The notes: generated by a model from the letters alone, not told the origin. Positions 36,346 through 44,867 are shown, counted from the first letter of the stretch. The stretch: DNA of 64,000 nucleotides from Chitinophagales bacterium (GCA_016787225.1 JAEUUY010000011.1:1-64000), one strand, 5' to 3'. Translations and numbers: made by a program.

Positions 36346-36690
36346 TTATTTCCTCTGCTCTTGTTTTTCTATCATTTTTAGTCCGTAGTTTCTAATGGAT
36401 GTTATCAATTTAATTATATCCATACCTTGTTCTGTCAAGCTGTACTCTGTCTTGGGTGGTACAACTGCGTAAACTTTACGTGTAATGTATCCGTCTTCTT
36501 CTAATTCTCTTAATTGTGTAGTCAGCATTTTGTCTGAAATATGAGGTATATCTTTTCGCAATTCTCCATAACGCATTGTTTTATCTTTTAGTCGCCATAA
36601 AATGGGTGCTTTCCAAGTACCACCTATTTGTTCCATTACTAATTGAACAGGGTTGTAATAAATTTTACCGTTGTATTTAAAATCAGGCAT
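36346..36690 (-). CDS. HxlR-family transcriptional regulator
   Basis: A 114-residue winged-helix regulator: GGTWKAPILWRLKDKTMRYGELRKDIPHISDKMLTTQLRELEEDGYITR is the family core. It contains no cysteine, so it is not a thiol-redox type like HypR or YodB. It is divergent from the DJ-1/PfpI gene, with a clear inverted repeat between them, and probably controls the cassette and itself. Confidence 0.92.
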   Translation of the reverse strand: MPDFKYNGKIYYNPVQLVMEQIGGTWKAPILWRLKDKTMRYGELRKDIPHISDKMLTTQLRELEEDGYITRKVYAVVPPKTEYSLTEQGMDIIKLITSIRNYGLKMIEKQEQRK

Positions 36691-36721
36691 TGTCTGTTTC
36701 TATTGATTTTATTGACACTTA

Positions 36722-36768
36722 CCAAAAAGTATGTATCGCACTTTTGGGTTGTATACATTGCAAAGGTA
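36722..36768 (-). promoter_or_regulatory. Probable HxlR operator and hxlR promoter
   Basis: CCAAAAAGT (36722-36730) and ACTTTTGGG (36740-36748) form an inverted repeat with a 9-bp spacer, one mismatch per arm. A leftward TACCTTTG (-7, complement of 36761-36768) places the operator just after the hxlR transcription start. The site also lies upstream of the divergent operon. Confidence 0.6.
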
Positions 36769-36815
36769 GATATAGTAATGATATTTGCAACCTAAAAATT
36801 GTCAAATTTTAAAAT

Positions 36816-37673
36816 ATGGTCAAGTCAGTTTTCACTTTATTCTTGATTGTTCTAACAAGTTTAGGATTGTTAGCACAAACAAAAAAATTATCTAATAAAT
36901 TAAATTCAAAAAAAATGGTAACAGAAGTAACAAGTTATGTGCATTTTCACGGTGCACCTGCCAAAGGCAAAATTTTAATGGTGGCAAGTTCACCAAGTGT
37001 AAGTAAACAAACAGGTTGGCAAATTGGTTTTTGGGCTGCCGAACTCACTCACCCACTTCGAGTATTTCAGGAAGCAGGTTATGAAGTAGAATTGGTTTCA
37101 ACCGAAGGTGGAAAATTAGAAATGGACGGCTACTCTAACCCAACCGATGCAAGTGGTTATTCGGCTGGTGATGTAATTTCTTTGGGTTATATGCAACAAA
37201 AATCATTTAACGACATGTTGGCAAATACTAAAAAATTAACTGAAGTTGATGCCAAAAACTACGATGCAATTTTTTTGGTTGGTGGTCAAGGTCCAATGTA
37301 CACTTTCAGAGGTAATAAAGATTTGGAAAAACTTTTTGTTGCTTTCTACGAAGCTGGCAAACCAAGTTCGGCTGTGTGTCATTCTACTACTTTATTGCTT
37401 GAAGCAAAAAAATCAAATGGTGAACTGTTGGTAAAAGGCAAAACCTGGACAGGCTTTGCAGATGCTGAAGAAGAGTTTGCAGACCAAGCTGTGGGTATGA
37501 AAATTCAACCATACAGAATAGAAGATGAAGCCAAGAAAATAGCAGGAACTACTTTTAAAGTGGCTGCCCCTTTTAGTTCTTATGCTATTGCCGATGGAAA
37601 CTTAATTACCGGACAACAACAAAATAGTGGTGCAGCAGCAGCAGAATTAGTGGTAAAAGCTTTGAATAAATAA
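36816..37673 (+). CDS. DJ-1/PfpI-family (type 1 glutamine amidotransferase-like) protein with signal peptide
   Basis: A 285-residue protein. A signal peptide (MVKSVFTLFLIVLTSLGLLAQ) makes it probably periplasmic, unusual for this mostly cytosolic family. The nucleophile elbow SSAVCHSTTLLL (Cys about 189) and the acidic FLVGGQGPMYTF (about 152) match Hsp31/class I GAT-like proteins. It could act on reactive carbonyls, but no substrate can be assigned. It heads a four-gene unit; Leu TTG/TTA and Ile ATT dominate, unlike flanking genes. Confidence 0.87.
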   Translation: MVKSVFTLFLIVLTSLGLLAQTKKLSNKLNSKKMVTEVTSYVHFHGAPAKGKILMVASSPSVSKQTGWQIGFWAAELTHPLRVFQEAGYEVELVSTEGGKLEMDGYSNPTDASGYSAGDVISLGYMQQKSFNDMLANTKKLTEVDAKNYDAIFLVGGQGPMYTFRGNKDLEKLFVAFYEAGKPSSAVCHSTTLLLEAKKSNGELLVKGKTWTGFADAEEEFADQAVGMKIQPYRIEDEAKKIAGTTFKVAAPFSSYAIADGNLITGQQQNSGAAAAELVVKALNK

Positions 37674-38335
37674 TGAAATTCAATTTCAAAATTTTCTTTG
37701 TAATAATGGCGATGCTTCTTTTCAGAGGCATTGTCTTTGCTCAAATACCTGTGGAAGTTTTTGTAGGTCATAAAAAGGCAACGGCGGATATTATGTTTTT
37801 TAAGTTTCTCAAAAACAAAGAAAGAAATAATTCAAAGTTTTTATTTTTTAACCGCAACCGTGCAAGTATAGATTATGCAATGACGAAAACCACCAATTTG
37901 CCACAGTTCGGATTTACCGAAGCCATTAGTTACAACCACGAAAATTTAAAAGGCTTTGCTCCTGTTATTGTTGCAAGTATTTTGAATAAAGGTGTTTATC
38001 CAAAAGCAGGTATTCAGTTTGCAAAAATCAAAAAAGAGTACACTATTTTTAGTTGGTTGGTGACTGAAACATTGAAAGAACCGAATATTGATTTTTTCTT
38101 TTTGGCAAGATATACACCAAAGCTAACCGAAAAACTAAACTTGTTTTCACAAGTTGAATTAGTCAATGCTTTTCCAACTGTTGCGCAAAATACTTTTTCA
38201 TTTACACAGCGTTTCCGTTTGGGTTTGAAGGTCAAAGAATTTCAATTTGGTGCTGGGTTAGATTTGTCGCAATTAGGCAGAGAAGATTTTATAACAACAG
38301 AAAACTTTGGTGGATTTTTAAGATATGAATTTTAG
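37673..38335 (+). CDS. Outer-membrane-like beta-barrel protein, unknown
   Basis: A 220-residue protein with a signal peptide ending IVFAQ. Alternating strands end in aromatic YEF, typical of small barrels. The start overlaps the upstream stop by one base. I do not recognise the family. The neighbours (periplasmic DJ-1, bestrophin) suggest an envelope function. Confidence 0.65.
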   Translation: MKFNFKIFFVIMAMLLFRGIVFAQIPVEVFVGHKKATADIMFFKFLKNKERNNSKFLFFNRNRASIDYAMTKTTNLPQFGFTEAISYNHENLKGFAPVIVASILNKGVYPKAGIQFAKIKKEYTIFSWLVTETLKEPNIDFFFLARYTPKLTEKLNLFSQVELVNAFPTVAQNTFSFTQRFRLGLKVKEFQFGAGLDLSQLGREDFITTENFGGFLRYEF

Positions 38336-38338
38336 AAA

Positions 38339-39271
38339 ATGATAGTAAAACGAAATTTTGATTTGAGAAAAGTGATTTGGAACATTCGTTTTGAAACATT
38401 AACCACTCTTTTTGTGACAATAGTCATTTTTGTATTGCATAGAAATAAAATTATTGACCTTGCTTTGCCTTTCTCAATTGCAGGAATTTTGGGTTCTGCA
38501 TTGGCTATTTTTATTGCATTTAGAAACCAAAGTAGTTATGCCCGATGGTGGGAAGCCCAAACCATTTGGGGTGGCATTATCAACAATAGTAGAATTTTTG
38601 CAAGGCAGATAATTGCTAATGTAAATAATGCAATGGTCATTGGTAAAGTGTCAAAAGAAGATGCCGATGGTTATAAAAAAGAAATGATTGATAGGCAAAT
38701 TGCATTTGCTCACAGTTTGCGTTTGCATTTAAGAAAGCAAAATAATTTGGCAGAATTTCAACATTTGCTTTGTGAAAAAGAGTTTGAAGAAATAAAACAA
38801 AAACAAAACCGTCCAAATATTTTATTGCACACACAAGGTTTGAGAATAAAAGAAGCAATGCAAAAGGAAATGTTGGGTGCTTTTGATAATATTAGTATGG
38901 AACCTAATTTGGCAACATTTAGCAACTGGCAAGGTGCTTGTGAACGCATAAAAAACACCCCTTTGCCTATGAATTATCAGTATTTTACTAAATTGTTTCT
39001 GTATGTTTTTATCTTTGTTTTGCCATTATGCTTGATTGGTGATTTTACAAAAATGAATATTGATTTTATGGTTGTTCCTGTGAGTTTTGTTATCTGTTTT
39101 GTGTTTGCAGTGATGAACAAAGTAGGCGAAATCAACGAAAATCCTTTTGAAAATAGTAATGCAGATATACCCATGACAGCACTGTGCAATACCATAGAAA
39201 GAGATTTGAAAGAAATGTTAGGTGAACCAATGCCTGAAAAATTGGAAGCAACAAATGGTTATTTATTTTAA
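38339..39271 (+). CDS. Bestrophin-family ion channel
   Basis: A 310-residue membrane protein. The family core is RNFDLRKVIWNIRFETL near the N-terminus, then FRNQSSYARWWEAQTIWGGIINNSR (about 60-85), and later NENPFENSNADIPMTALC. Bacterial homologues form pentameric channels that are often cation selective. It starts 3 bp after the barrel gene. Confidence 0.9.
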   Translation: MIVKRNFDLRKVIWNIRFETLTTLFVTIVIFVLHRNKIIDLALPFSIAGILGSALAIFIAFRNQSSYARWWEAQTIWGGIINNSRIFARQIIANVNNAMVIGKVSKEDADGYKKEMIDRQIAFAHSLRLHLRKQNNLAEFQHLLCEKEFEEIKQKQNRPNILLHTQGLRIKEAMQKEMLGAFDNISMEPNLATFSNWQGACERIKNTPLPMNYQYFTKLFLYVFIFVLPLCLIGDFTKMNIDFMVVPVSFVICFVFAVMNKVGEINENPFENSNADIPMTALCNTIERDLKEMLGEPMPEKLEATNGYLF

Positions 39272-39282
39272 AATTTAAAAGT

Positions 39283-39897
39283 ATGAATATAGCAATTATA
39301 GGTTCTGGAAATGTAGGTGGTGCATTAGCACAACAATGGATTAAAGCTGGACATACAGTTTTAATTGGTGCAAAATTTCCTTTAAGTGAAAAAAGTATAC
39401 AATTAGCAACTCAAATTGGGGAAGATAGATTTGCCACAATTGAAAATGCAGTTAAGCAGAGTGCAGTGATTTTGATAGCAACTCCACCCACTGCCATTTT
39501 TGAAATCGTGGAAAATATTGGTGATGTGTCAAACAAAATATTAATTGATGCAACTAATTCTGTAATGAAAAACCCCGAACCATACAAAACAGTCTATCAT
39601 TGTCTGGCAGATAAAGCCAATGCAGAAATTGTAAAATGTTTTAACACCACCGGTTTTGAAAATATGCTTAATCCAATGTACAATCACGAAGCCATTGATA
39701 TGTTTATGGCTGGCGATAGCGAAAAAGCAAAGTCTGTTGCAAAGCAATTAGCATTAGATTGTGGTTTTGGTTCTTGCATAGATTTTGGCAAGTCCGACAA
39801 AGTTGAACTTTTAGAAAAATTCGCCTTGTCTTGGATAAATTTAGCTATTATTCAAGGACACGGTAGGGATTTAGCATTTAAAGTTGTTCGTAGATAG
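39283..39897 (+). CDS. F420H2:NADP-oxidoreductase-like NAD(P)-binding protein
   Basis: A 204-residue Rossmann protein (IAIIGSGNVGGALAQQWIKAGHTV). It has the family's later motifs IDATNS and CFNTTGFENM, plus a dinucleotide reductase layout without a separate catalytic domain. The electron partner is unknown, since F420 is not expected in this phylum. It is the last gene of the cassette. Confidence 0.85.
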   Translation: MNIAIIGSGNVGGALAQQWIKAGHTVLIGAKFPLSEKSIQLATQIGEDRFATIENAVKQSAVILIATPPTAIFEIVENIGDVSNKILIDATNSVMKNPEPYKTVYHCLADKANAEIVKCFNTTGFENMLNPMYNHEAIDMFMAGDSEKAKSVAKQLALDCGFGSCIDFGKSDKVELLEKFALSWINLAIIQGHGRDLAFKVVRR

Positions 39898-39914
39898 AAC
39901 TATTACTCTTACAA

Positions 39915-40610
39915 CTACAAGCTATACATCCAATTCGTTTGAAATATGACGTTGTGAACTACTGTAGTGCTATATCTAGCTGTAGATTGAATATGTGTAA
40001 CGCCTAGCTCGAGTTTGAATTTATCAGAAAGAATGATATGGGATACTAACCCAATTCTATTCTGATCGAATATATGTCTTCCGTCTACATGAATCGTATT
40101 CAAGAATAACTCGTCATAGAGTTGAATATGTAATTTTTTTGAAATGGCATAGTCAATTCCTTCACGAAAACGCAATCTGAATAAGTCCTGTTTTCTTTCA
40201 AAGATACGATACTCCCCGCCTATCCTAGTTAGGAGCGACCATGAATTATCGGCATGAATTCTATTTTCATATTGTAGATGAATGCGGTGCTCATTGACAT
40301 TAGAATTAAATACATCTTCATCATTTCTAATCTGCGGATGATTGCTAAAAAAAGCGTATGGGCTAAAATTGATAGTCTCATGATTGGACAATTTGTATAC
40401 TAGCCATAATCTAAAAGCATCCGTCAGAGGATATCGAAATGGACTTTCTGTATTATACAAACTCTCCATTCGATGGTGTAGTTCGATTAGTGAAGTGAAC
40501 TTAGGGTTCAATTTATATTGCAGCGATGTTCTAAGCCAGAATTGCGTGTAGTCTTGGGAAAAAATCGGTTGGCATCCGAAGATTAGAATGAGGAAAATGA
40601 AATTTCTCAA
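39915..40610 (-). CDS. DUF2490-family outer-membrane protein
   Basis: A 231-residue protein with a short signal peptide (MRNFIFLILIFGCQPIFSQ) and barrel strands (YTQFWLRTSLQYKLNPKF, then FRLWLVYKLSNHETINFSPY). It starts 4 bp after TauE/SafE and ends the sulfur operon, suggesting an outer-membrane partner for export. The role is unknown. Confidence 0.78.
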   Translation of the reverse strand: MRNFIFLILIFGCQPIFSQDYTQFWLRTSLQYKLNPKFTSLIELHHRMESLYNTESPFRYPLTDAFRLWLVYKLSNHETINFSPYAFFSNHPQIRNDEDVFNSNVNEHRIHLQYENRIHADNSWSLLTRIGGEYRIFERKQDLFRLRFREGIDYAISKKLHIQLYDELFLNTIHVDGRHIFDQNRIGLVSHIILSDKFKLELGVTHIQSTARYSTTVVHNVIFQTNWMYSL

Positions 40611-40614
40611 AGTT

Positions 40615-41415
40615 CTATTTCAAAAATAATTCTTTTATAAGGATATAAATTCCCATAATAAGAACAAACCAACCAAATCCGACTTTTAGCTTAGCTCCAT
40701 CTATTTTTTTGGTTAAGAAAATGCCGATAAACATTCCCATAATTGCTGCTAAAGTAAAATAGCCTATCAAATGAAAATCCATATTAGGATTCGTCTTTAA
40801 ATCACCGAAGAAACCCAAAAGTGACTTGGCAGCTATGATAAGAAGAGATGTACCTACAGCCAATTTTATAGGTATCCTAGCTAGCAAGACCAATGCAGGA
40901 ATGATTAAAAATCCGCCACCTGCCCCTACTAACCCTGTTAAGACACCTACAAAAGTACCTTCGAGAAATATCATGGGGAAATTGTACTTAACATCACTGA
41001 AGTTTTTTTCATTTTTGTTGCTCGGCTTAATCATGCTGTAGGAAGCTAAAATCATAACCAAGGCAAAAAGCATCATTAAAAAAATATCTTTTGTAATGAT
41101 AAATCCACCAATAGTCAATATTTCTTTAGGGATAATAGGCAATATAATGGCTCTTGTAATATATACGGCAGCTATTGATGGAATTCCAAAAATGATAGCT
41201 GTTTTCCATTCTACATTTTTCTCGATAGCATTCTTAATGCCTCCAACTAAAGCTGTGGCTCCTACTATGAAAAGTGAATAAGCCGTAGCATTGACAGGCT
41301 CTACTTTCATAATATATACTAAAATAGGAACAGTCAAAATTGAACCTCCACTTCCTATCAAACCAAGGGATATCCCTACAATCACTGCTAATAAATAACC
41401 AATAATTTCTTCCAT
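40615..41415 (-). CDS. TauE/SafE-family sulfite/sulfonate exporter
   Basis: A 266-residue permease with about eight TM helices and both family repeats: GISLGLIGSGGSILTVPILVY at the N-terminus and GVLTGLVGAGGGFLIIPALVLLA in the middle. In sulfur operons this family is thought to expel sulfite or related anions. It lies 3 bp after the ArsR-family gene. Confidence 0.9.
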   Translation of the reverse strand: MEEIIGYLLAVIVGISLGLIGSGGSILTVPILVYIMKVEPVNATAYSLFIVGATALVGGIKNAIEKNVEWKTAIIFGIPSIAAVYITRAIILPIIPKEILTIGGFIITKDIFLMMLFALVMILASYSMIKPSNKNEKNFSDVKYNFPMIFLEGTFVGVLTGLVGAGGGFLIIPALVLLARIPIKLAVGTSLLIIAAKSLLGFFGDLKTNPNMDFHLIGYFTLAAIMGMFIGIFLTKKIDGAKLKVGFGWFVLIMGIYILIKELFLK

Positions 41416-41418
41416 TAC

Positions 41419-41724
41419 TTATTTTACTTTACAATTTTCCATACAATTTAGAAGTTGAATGACTTCTTTTAATTTCAATCGATAATATACAAATTGACCT
41501 TCTTTACTACATTCTAAAATTCCTTTGTCCTTCATTTTTATTAGGTGATGAGATAATAGAGATTGTTCAATGTTCTCTCCAATAGACTTCGAAATATCTT
41601 GAACACTCAAGCCATCGGTTGTCTCTAATATTTCAACTATTTTAAGACGAATAGGATGACTAATCGCTTTTAAAACAGCGGCAATAAACTCTAATTTTTC
41701 TATAGGTAAATTCCTCATTTGCAA
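41419..41724 (-). CDS. ArsR-family regulator of the sulfur operon
   Basis: A 101-residue winged-helix repressor (FIAAVLKAISHPIRLKIVEIL, then EQSLLSHHLIKMKDKGIL). Cysteines lie at about 80, 95 and 99 (ECSKEG, NCMENCKVK), which could serve persulfide sensing as in BigR/SqrR, though the pattern is not the same. It sits near the end of the operon, with a palindrome in front of the first gene as the candidate target. Confidence 0.85.
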   Translation of the reverse strand: MQMRNLPIEKLEFIAAVLKAISHPIRLKIVEILETTDGLSVQDISKSIGENIEQSLLSHHLIKMKDKGILECSKEGQFVYYRLKLKEVIQLLNCMENCKVK

Positions 41725-41730
41725 TTTGTA

Positions 41731-42228
41731 TTAATGGGGCAATTTATCTCTCAATTTTCCATAAACCCAAGTACCAGCTATTGCACTCAAAAGAACAACA
41801 ATAACCACCGTGGCACCACTGCCAATCTGAGCATAAAGTGGACCAGGGCATGCACCTGTCATAGCCCAACCAATACCGAACAATAAACCACCGAATATTT
41901 GACCTTTGTTGAATGACTTAGGTTCTATTTTTATTTCTTCGTCTGCTATAGTTTTTATCTTGAATTTTTTTATCAAGAATACGGATAGTGCTCCTACCAA
42001 GACCGCACTACCTATAATACCATACATATGAAATGATTGCAGGCGAAACATCTCTTGAATTCTAAACCAAGAAATAATTTCAGCTTTGACAAAGACTATC
42101 CCAAATAAAATACCTACAATTAGATATTTTAGATTACTCCCAAGAGTTTCCTTTTGTTCGCTTTCATTGACGCAAATTGCATCTTGATGTCTTAGTTCAC
42201 TATCTTTAAAATCCTGATAAGTATTCAT
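41731..42228 (-). CDS. YeeE/YedE-family transporter half (C-terminal type)
   Basis: A 165-residue membrane protein. I choose the ATG at 42226-42228 (MNTYQDFKDSEL) because longer starts would overlap the upstream gene. The GWAMTGACPGPLYAQIGSG motif carries the conserved Cys implicated in thiosulfate relay in YeeE. It works with the adjacent half-size YeeE protein. Confidence 0.87.
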   Translation of the reverse strand: MNTYQDFKDSELRHQDAICVNESEQKETLGSNLKYLIVGILFGIVFVKAEIISWFRIQEMFRLQSFHMYGIIGSAVLVGALSVFLIKKFKIKTIADEEIKIEPKSFNKGQIFGGLLFGIGWAMTGACPGPLYAQIGSGATVVIVVLLSAIAGTWVYGKLRDKLPH

Positions 42229-42238
42229 TATATAAAAT

Positions 42239-42799
42239 TTAAAGTGAAAGAATAAAAGGTACAATAAACCAAGCACTAACAAATCCACCAATCATAAAAC
42301 AGATAGTGGCGACAAGCGAAGGCCATTGCAGATTGGACAAACCCATAATAGCATGTCCACTGGTACATCCACCTGCATAGCGTGTGCCAAAACCAACAAG
42401 AAAACCACCGACAACCATCATTAAAAATCCCTTGAGTGTAAACACAGAATTCCAATTAAACAAATCATTAGGCACCAGACCTGATAGATTTGTAATACCA
42501 TTTTGAGCTAAAAAATTTTGCAACTCGGGATGCATCAAAATTTCTCCCGAATGAGACAAAAACATTCCAGCGATGACACCACCTATGAATATACCCGCTA
42601 CAAAAAACAGATTCCAAATTTCTTTTTTCCAATTATATTGAAAGAAAGGAATATTTCCTGGTATGCAGGATGCACAGATATGTCTCAATGAAGAGGATAT
42701 ACCAAATGTCTTATTGCCTATAATTAATAATAGAGGCACCGTAAGTCCAATTAGCGGACCAGCAATATACCAAGGCAAAGTTTGTCTCAAAAATTCCAT
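42239..42799 (-). CDS. YeeE/YedE-family transporter half (N-terminal type)
   Basis: A 186-residue membrane protein with about five TM helices and GTRYAGGCTSGHAIMGLSNLQWPS, the Cys-containing half-channel motif of YeeE/YedE. Together with the next gene it forms a two-component version of the single-chain thiosulfate carrier. It lies 11 bp after thioredoxin. Confidence 0.9.
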   Translation of the reverse strand: MEFLRQTLPWYIAGPLIGLTVPLLLIIGNKTFGISSSLRHICASCIPGNIPFFQYNWKKEIWNLFFVAGIFIGGVIAGMFLSHSGEILMHPELQNFLAQNGITNLSGLVPNDLFNWNSVFTLKGFLMMVVGGFLVGFGTRYAGGCTSGHAIMGLSNLQWPSLVATICFMIGGFVSAWFIVPFILSL

Positions 42800-42810
42800 A
42801 TAATACTAAA

Positions 42811-43119
42811 TTAATTGTTGCTTATTACTTGATTTAAAATGTCTTCGAGTTGATTGGTATCTACTACACCAGAATGTCTCCATATTTGTTCACCTTTCAG
42901 ATATATCATCAAGGTAGGAATACTCCTGATCTGAAGAAACTGAGATAAGTCTTGATTTTTTTCTGTATCTATTTTTACTATCATGGCTTTGTCTCCCATT
43001 CGCTCTTTAAGATCTACAAGTATCGGTTTCATAGCTTGACATGGACCGCACCAGTCAGCATAAAAATCTAAGAGGACTGGCTTGTCTGAATTGATTAAGT
43101 TTTGAAATTTATCGTTCAT
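42811..43119 (-). CDS. trxA: Thioredoxin
   Basis: A 102-residue protein with the WCGPC active site (about 27-31) and the cis-Pro region SIPTLMIYLKGE. Its start lies within the end of the TPMT-HMA gene (11-base overlap). In this operon it may reduce persulfidated proteins or receive sulfane sulfur. Confidence 0.95.
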   Translation of the reverse strand: MNDKFQNLINSDKPVLLDFYADWCGPCQAMKPILVDLKERMGDKAMIVKIDTEKNQDLSQFLQIRSIPTLMIYLKGEQIWRHSGVVDTNQLEDILNQVISNN

Positions 43120-43984
43120 GATATAAGTTTAAAGTGGAAAGTTTAAAGTAAGGCAACCTATCAATCTTATAATCTTCATCATACGAAACCAATTCTTGCA
43201 ATATTCTCACATCAATCTCATGGTCACTTACAATCAAAATTTCTTTGAAGTCTGAACTCATACTGACATTTTTTACTCCTTCCATTTTTGAATAAATCTC
43301 TGTGACGGAATTTTTACATCCATTGCAAGTAATACCTTGAAATAAATATAGATTTACCAAGACATTTATTTTTTTAAATTGAAAAATCAATTCTGTTTGC
43401 GAGCGAGGCTGTATGGAATTTGACGCTGTTTCTAGAATCTCAAAAAAGAATGCACCATGAAAAAGTTCTTCATATTCTTCTCGGCTTCCACCAAATGGCG
43501 GACTTTGCTCGAATGTTCTATTAAAAAGAAGTCCAGCTAAAATTCCGTATTCCTTTAATAAATGGTGCATTTTCCAAACATATCTTTGGCGCATACGTGT
43601 TGGTAAAGCACAGAAGAAAGTTTGCTCTAGAATTACATCATAGTTCTCATTATGCTTAAAAAAATCATCACAAATCACTTTTACTTGCGGATTTTTTGCA
43701 AATTTTTCTTTCAATAAATTACTGGCTGTTTCAGAAATATCGATCAATGTAATATCAGTAAATCCTTTACTAATTAAATACTCTGCCTCATAAGCATTTC
43801 CACAACCAGGTATTAAAATTCTAGCATTTTTATTTTCTATCGTCTCAATAAATGAAACTAAGGGTGGGGCAGGCATTCCTAAATCCCAACCAGTAGTTTG
43901 ACTTTTCCATTGATTATCCCAATATTGTGCATCAAGTGGTCGCTCACATACCACGACACAGCAGCCATTATCTATTTTAGTCAT
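43109..43984 (-). CDS. TPMT-family methyltransferase fused to a heavy-metal-associated (HMA) domain
   Basis: A 291-residue protein. The start at 43982-43984 (MTKIDNGCCVVVCERPLD) overlaps the previous stop; longer frames are less likely. Residues about 15-205 match thiopurine methyltransferase relatives (YWDNQWKSQTTGWDLG, ILIPGCGNAYEAEYL for SAM, DVILEQTFFCALPTRMR). Residues about 215-285 form an HMA domain with CNGC (FQGITCNGCKNSVTEIYSKM). A GCCVVVC cluster lies at the extreme N-terminus. Bacterial TPMTs methylate selenium, tellurium or sulfide-type nucleophiles, so a metal- or chalcogen-methylating role is plausible but unproven. Confidence 0.82.
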   Translation of the reverse strand: MTKIDNGCCVVVCERPLDAQYWDNQWKSQTTGWDLGMPAPPLVSFIETIENKNARILIPGCGNAYEAEYLISKGFTDITLIDISETASNLLKEKFAKNPQVKVICDDFFKHNENYDVILEQTFFCALPTRMRQRYVWKMHHLLKEYGILAGLLFNRTFEQSPPFGGSREEYEELFHGAFFFEILETASNSIQPRSQTELIFQFKKINVLVNLYLFQGITCNGCKNSVTEIYSKMEGVKNVSMSSDFKEILIVSDHEIDVRILQELVSYDEDYKIDRLPYFKLSTLNLYHER

Positions 43985-44198
43985 CTGTCTTGTTTTCTTT
44001 TGGTGAATAAGTGCATGCACTGCCTTCGCAGCCGCAACCAAGATTCCATAGAGGCATTAGTGCAAAGCCAAATCCTAACATGGCTACCATCCATTGATGA
44101 GCTAGAATTCCTTGTACTAGAAGTAATATACCAAGGAGGAGCCTTATGACACGCATAAAGCTCCATGGCATTTTTAGTTTTTCGATTAGAACTTGCAT
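43977..44198 (-). CDS. Small membrane protein, DUF2892-like
   Basis: A 73-residue protein with two TM helices (MRVIRLLLGILLLVQGIL and WMVAMLGFGFALMPLW). A Cys-rich tail (GCGCEGSACTY) suggests metal or sulfane-sulfur binding. It starts 13 bases inside the upstream DUF2892 gene and overlaps the methyltransferase start, which indicates strong translational coupling. Confidence 0.7.
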   Translation of the reverse strand: MQVLIEKLKMPWSFMRVIRLLLGILLLVQGILAHQWMVAMLGFGFALMPLWNLGCGCEGSACTYSPKENKTDD

Positions 44199-44386
44199 GT
44201 ATCTATTCCTAAAACTTTGTAAAGAGGGCAGAATTTAAGCAGACCAGTCACGAGCATAACGACTGCAGCAATACCTAGTACCCAGCTCAAAGTGCCAGTC
44301 ACAGTTCCACTCCAGTCAAGATAGGCTAGAATAGCTGCTAATACGATTCGAACGATCATGTCAATTTTTCCTACATTTTTTGTCAT
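44186..44386 (-). CDS. DUF2892 (YgaP-type) membrane protein
   Basis: A 66-residue protein with two TM helices and the family pattern MTKNVGKIDMIVRIVLAAIL, ending in FCPLYKVLGIDTC. DUF2892 is the membrane part of the YgaP rhodanese. Here it is separate from, but next to, a rhodanese gene. Confidence 0.85.
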   Translation of the reverse strand: MTKNVGKIDMIVRIVLAAILAYLDWSGTVTGTLSWVLGIAAVVMLVTGLLKFCPLYKVLGIDTCKF

Positions 44387-44415
44387 AATTTATTTAGTTT
44401 AAAGGTTGATTCTTT

Positions 44416-44551
44416 TGCCACGAAGACACTATGTCGCCAAGTTTTTTCTGATTTATTTCATTGTGTCTTTTCACCTAAATGACTGCTTTCTTTGTCATGA
44501 AGTTGTCTAGTCTTTTTAATTCAATATTTGTGACTTCGTGTCTTGGTGGCA
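44416..44551. repeat. Dispersed palindromic repeat between rhodanese and DUF2892 genes
   Basis: TGCCACGAAGACAC (44416-44429) pairs with GTGTCTTGGTGGCA (44538-44551) at 13 of 14 positions across about 108 bp. It occupies the only sizeable gap (44387-44555) inside the sulfur operon. Half-sites recur at 33665-33711. Confidence 0.6.
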
Positions 44552-44555
44552 TTTA

Positions 44556-44867
44556 TTATATATTTTTTACTTTTTCATTGACTGCTTGCCAAGTTCCTCC
44601 ATTGATCACATTAGTAAATCCATTTCTTTCTAATATAGACTTAGCTTGCGAACTTCGATTACCACTACGACAAAAAACGATAATGTTTTTCTTCCCTTTC
44701 AATTGATTCAGTGAATTCGGAATTCTATCAAGTGGTATATTGGTAGATCCTTTTACATGACCTGCATCGAATTCTTGAGGTGTTCGCACATCAACGAGAT
44801 AGGCTCCTTCTTTAAGTTTTTCAGAAATATCAACGCTGCTGAAGAGACTTTTTATAAATTGAAACAC
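44556..44867 (-). CDS. Single-domain rhodanese
   Basis: A 103-residue sulfurtransferase with the active-site loop CRSGNRS (Cys about 68) and DVRTPQEFDAGHVKGSTNIP. It likely shuttles sulfane sulfur between the upstream CstB-like enzyme and later acceptors. Confidence 0.93.
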   Translation of the reverse strand: MFQFIKSLFSSVDISEKLKEGAYLVDVRTPQEFDAGHVKGSTNIPLDRIPNSLNQLKGKKNIIVFCRSGNRSSQAKSILERNGFTNVINGGTWQAVNEKVKNI

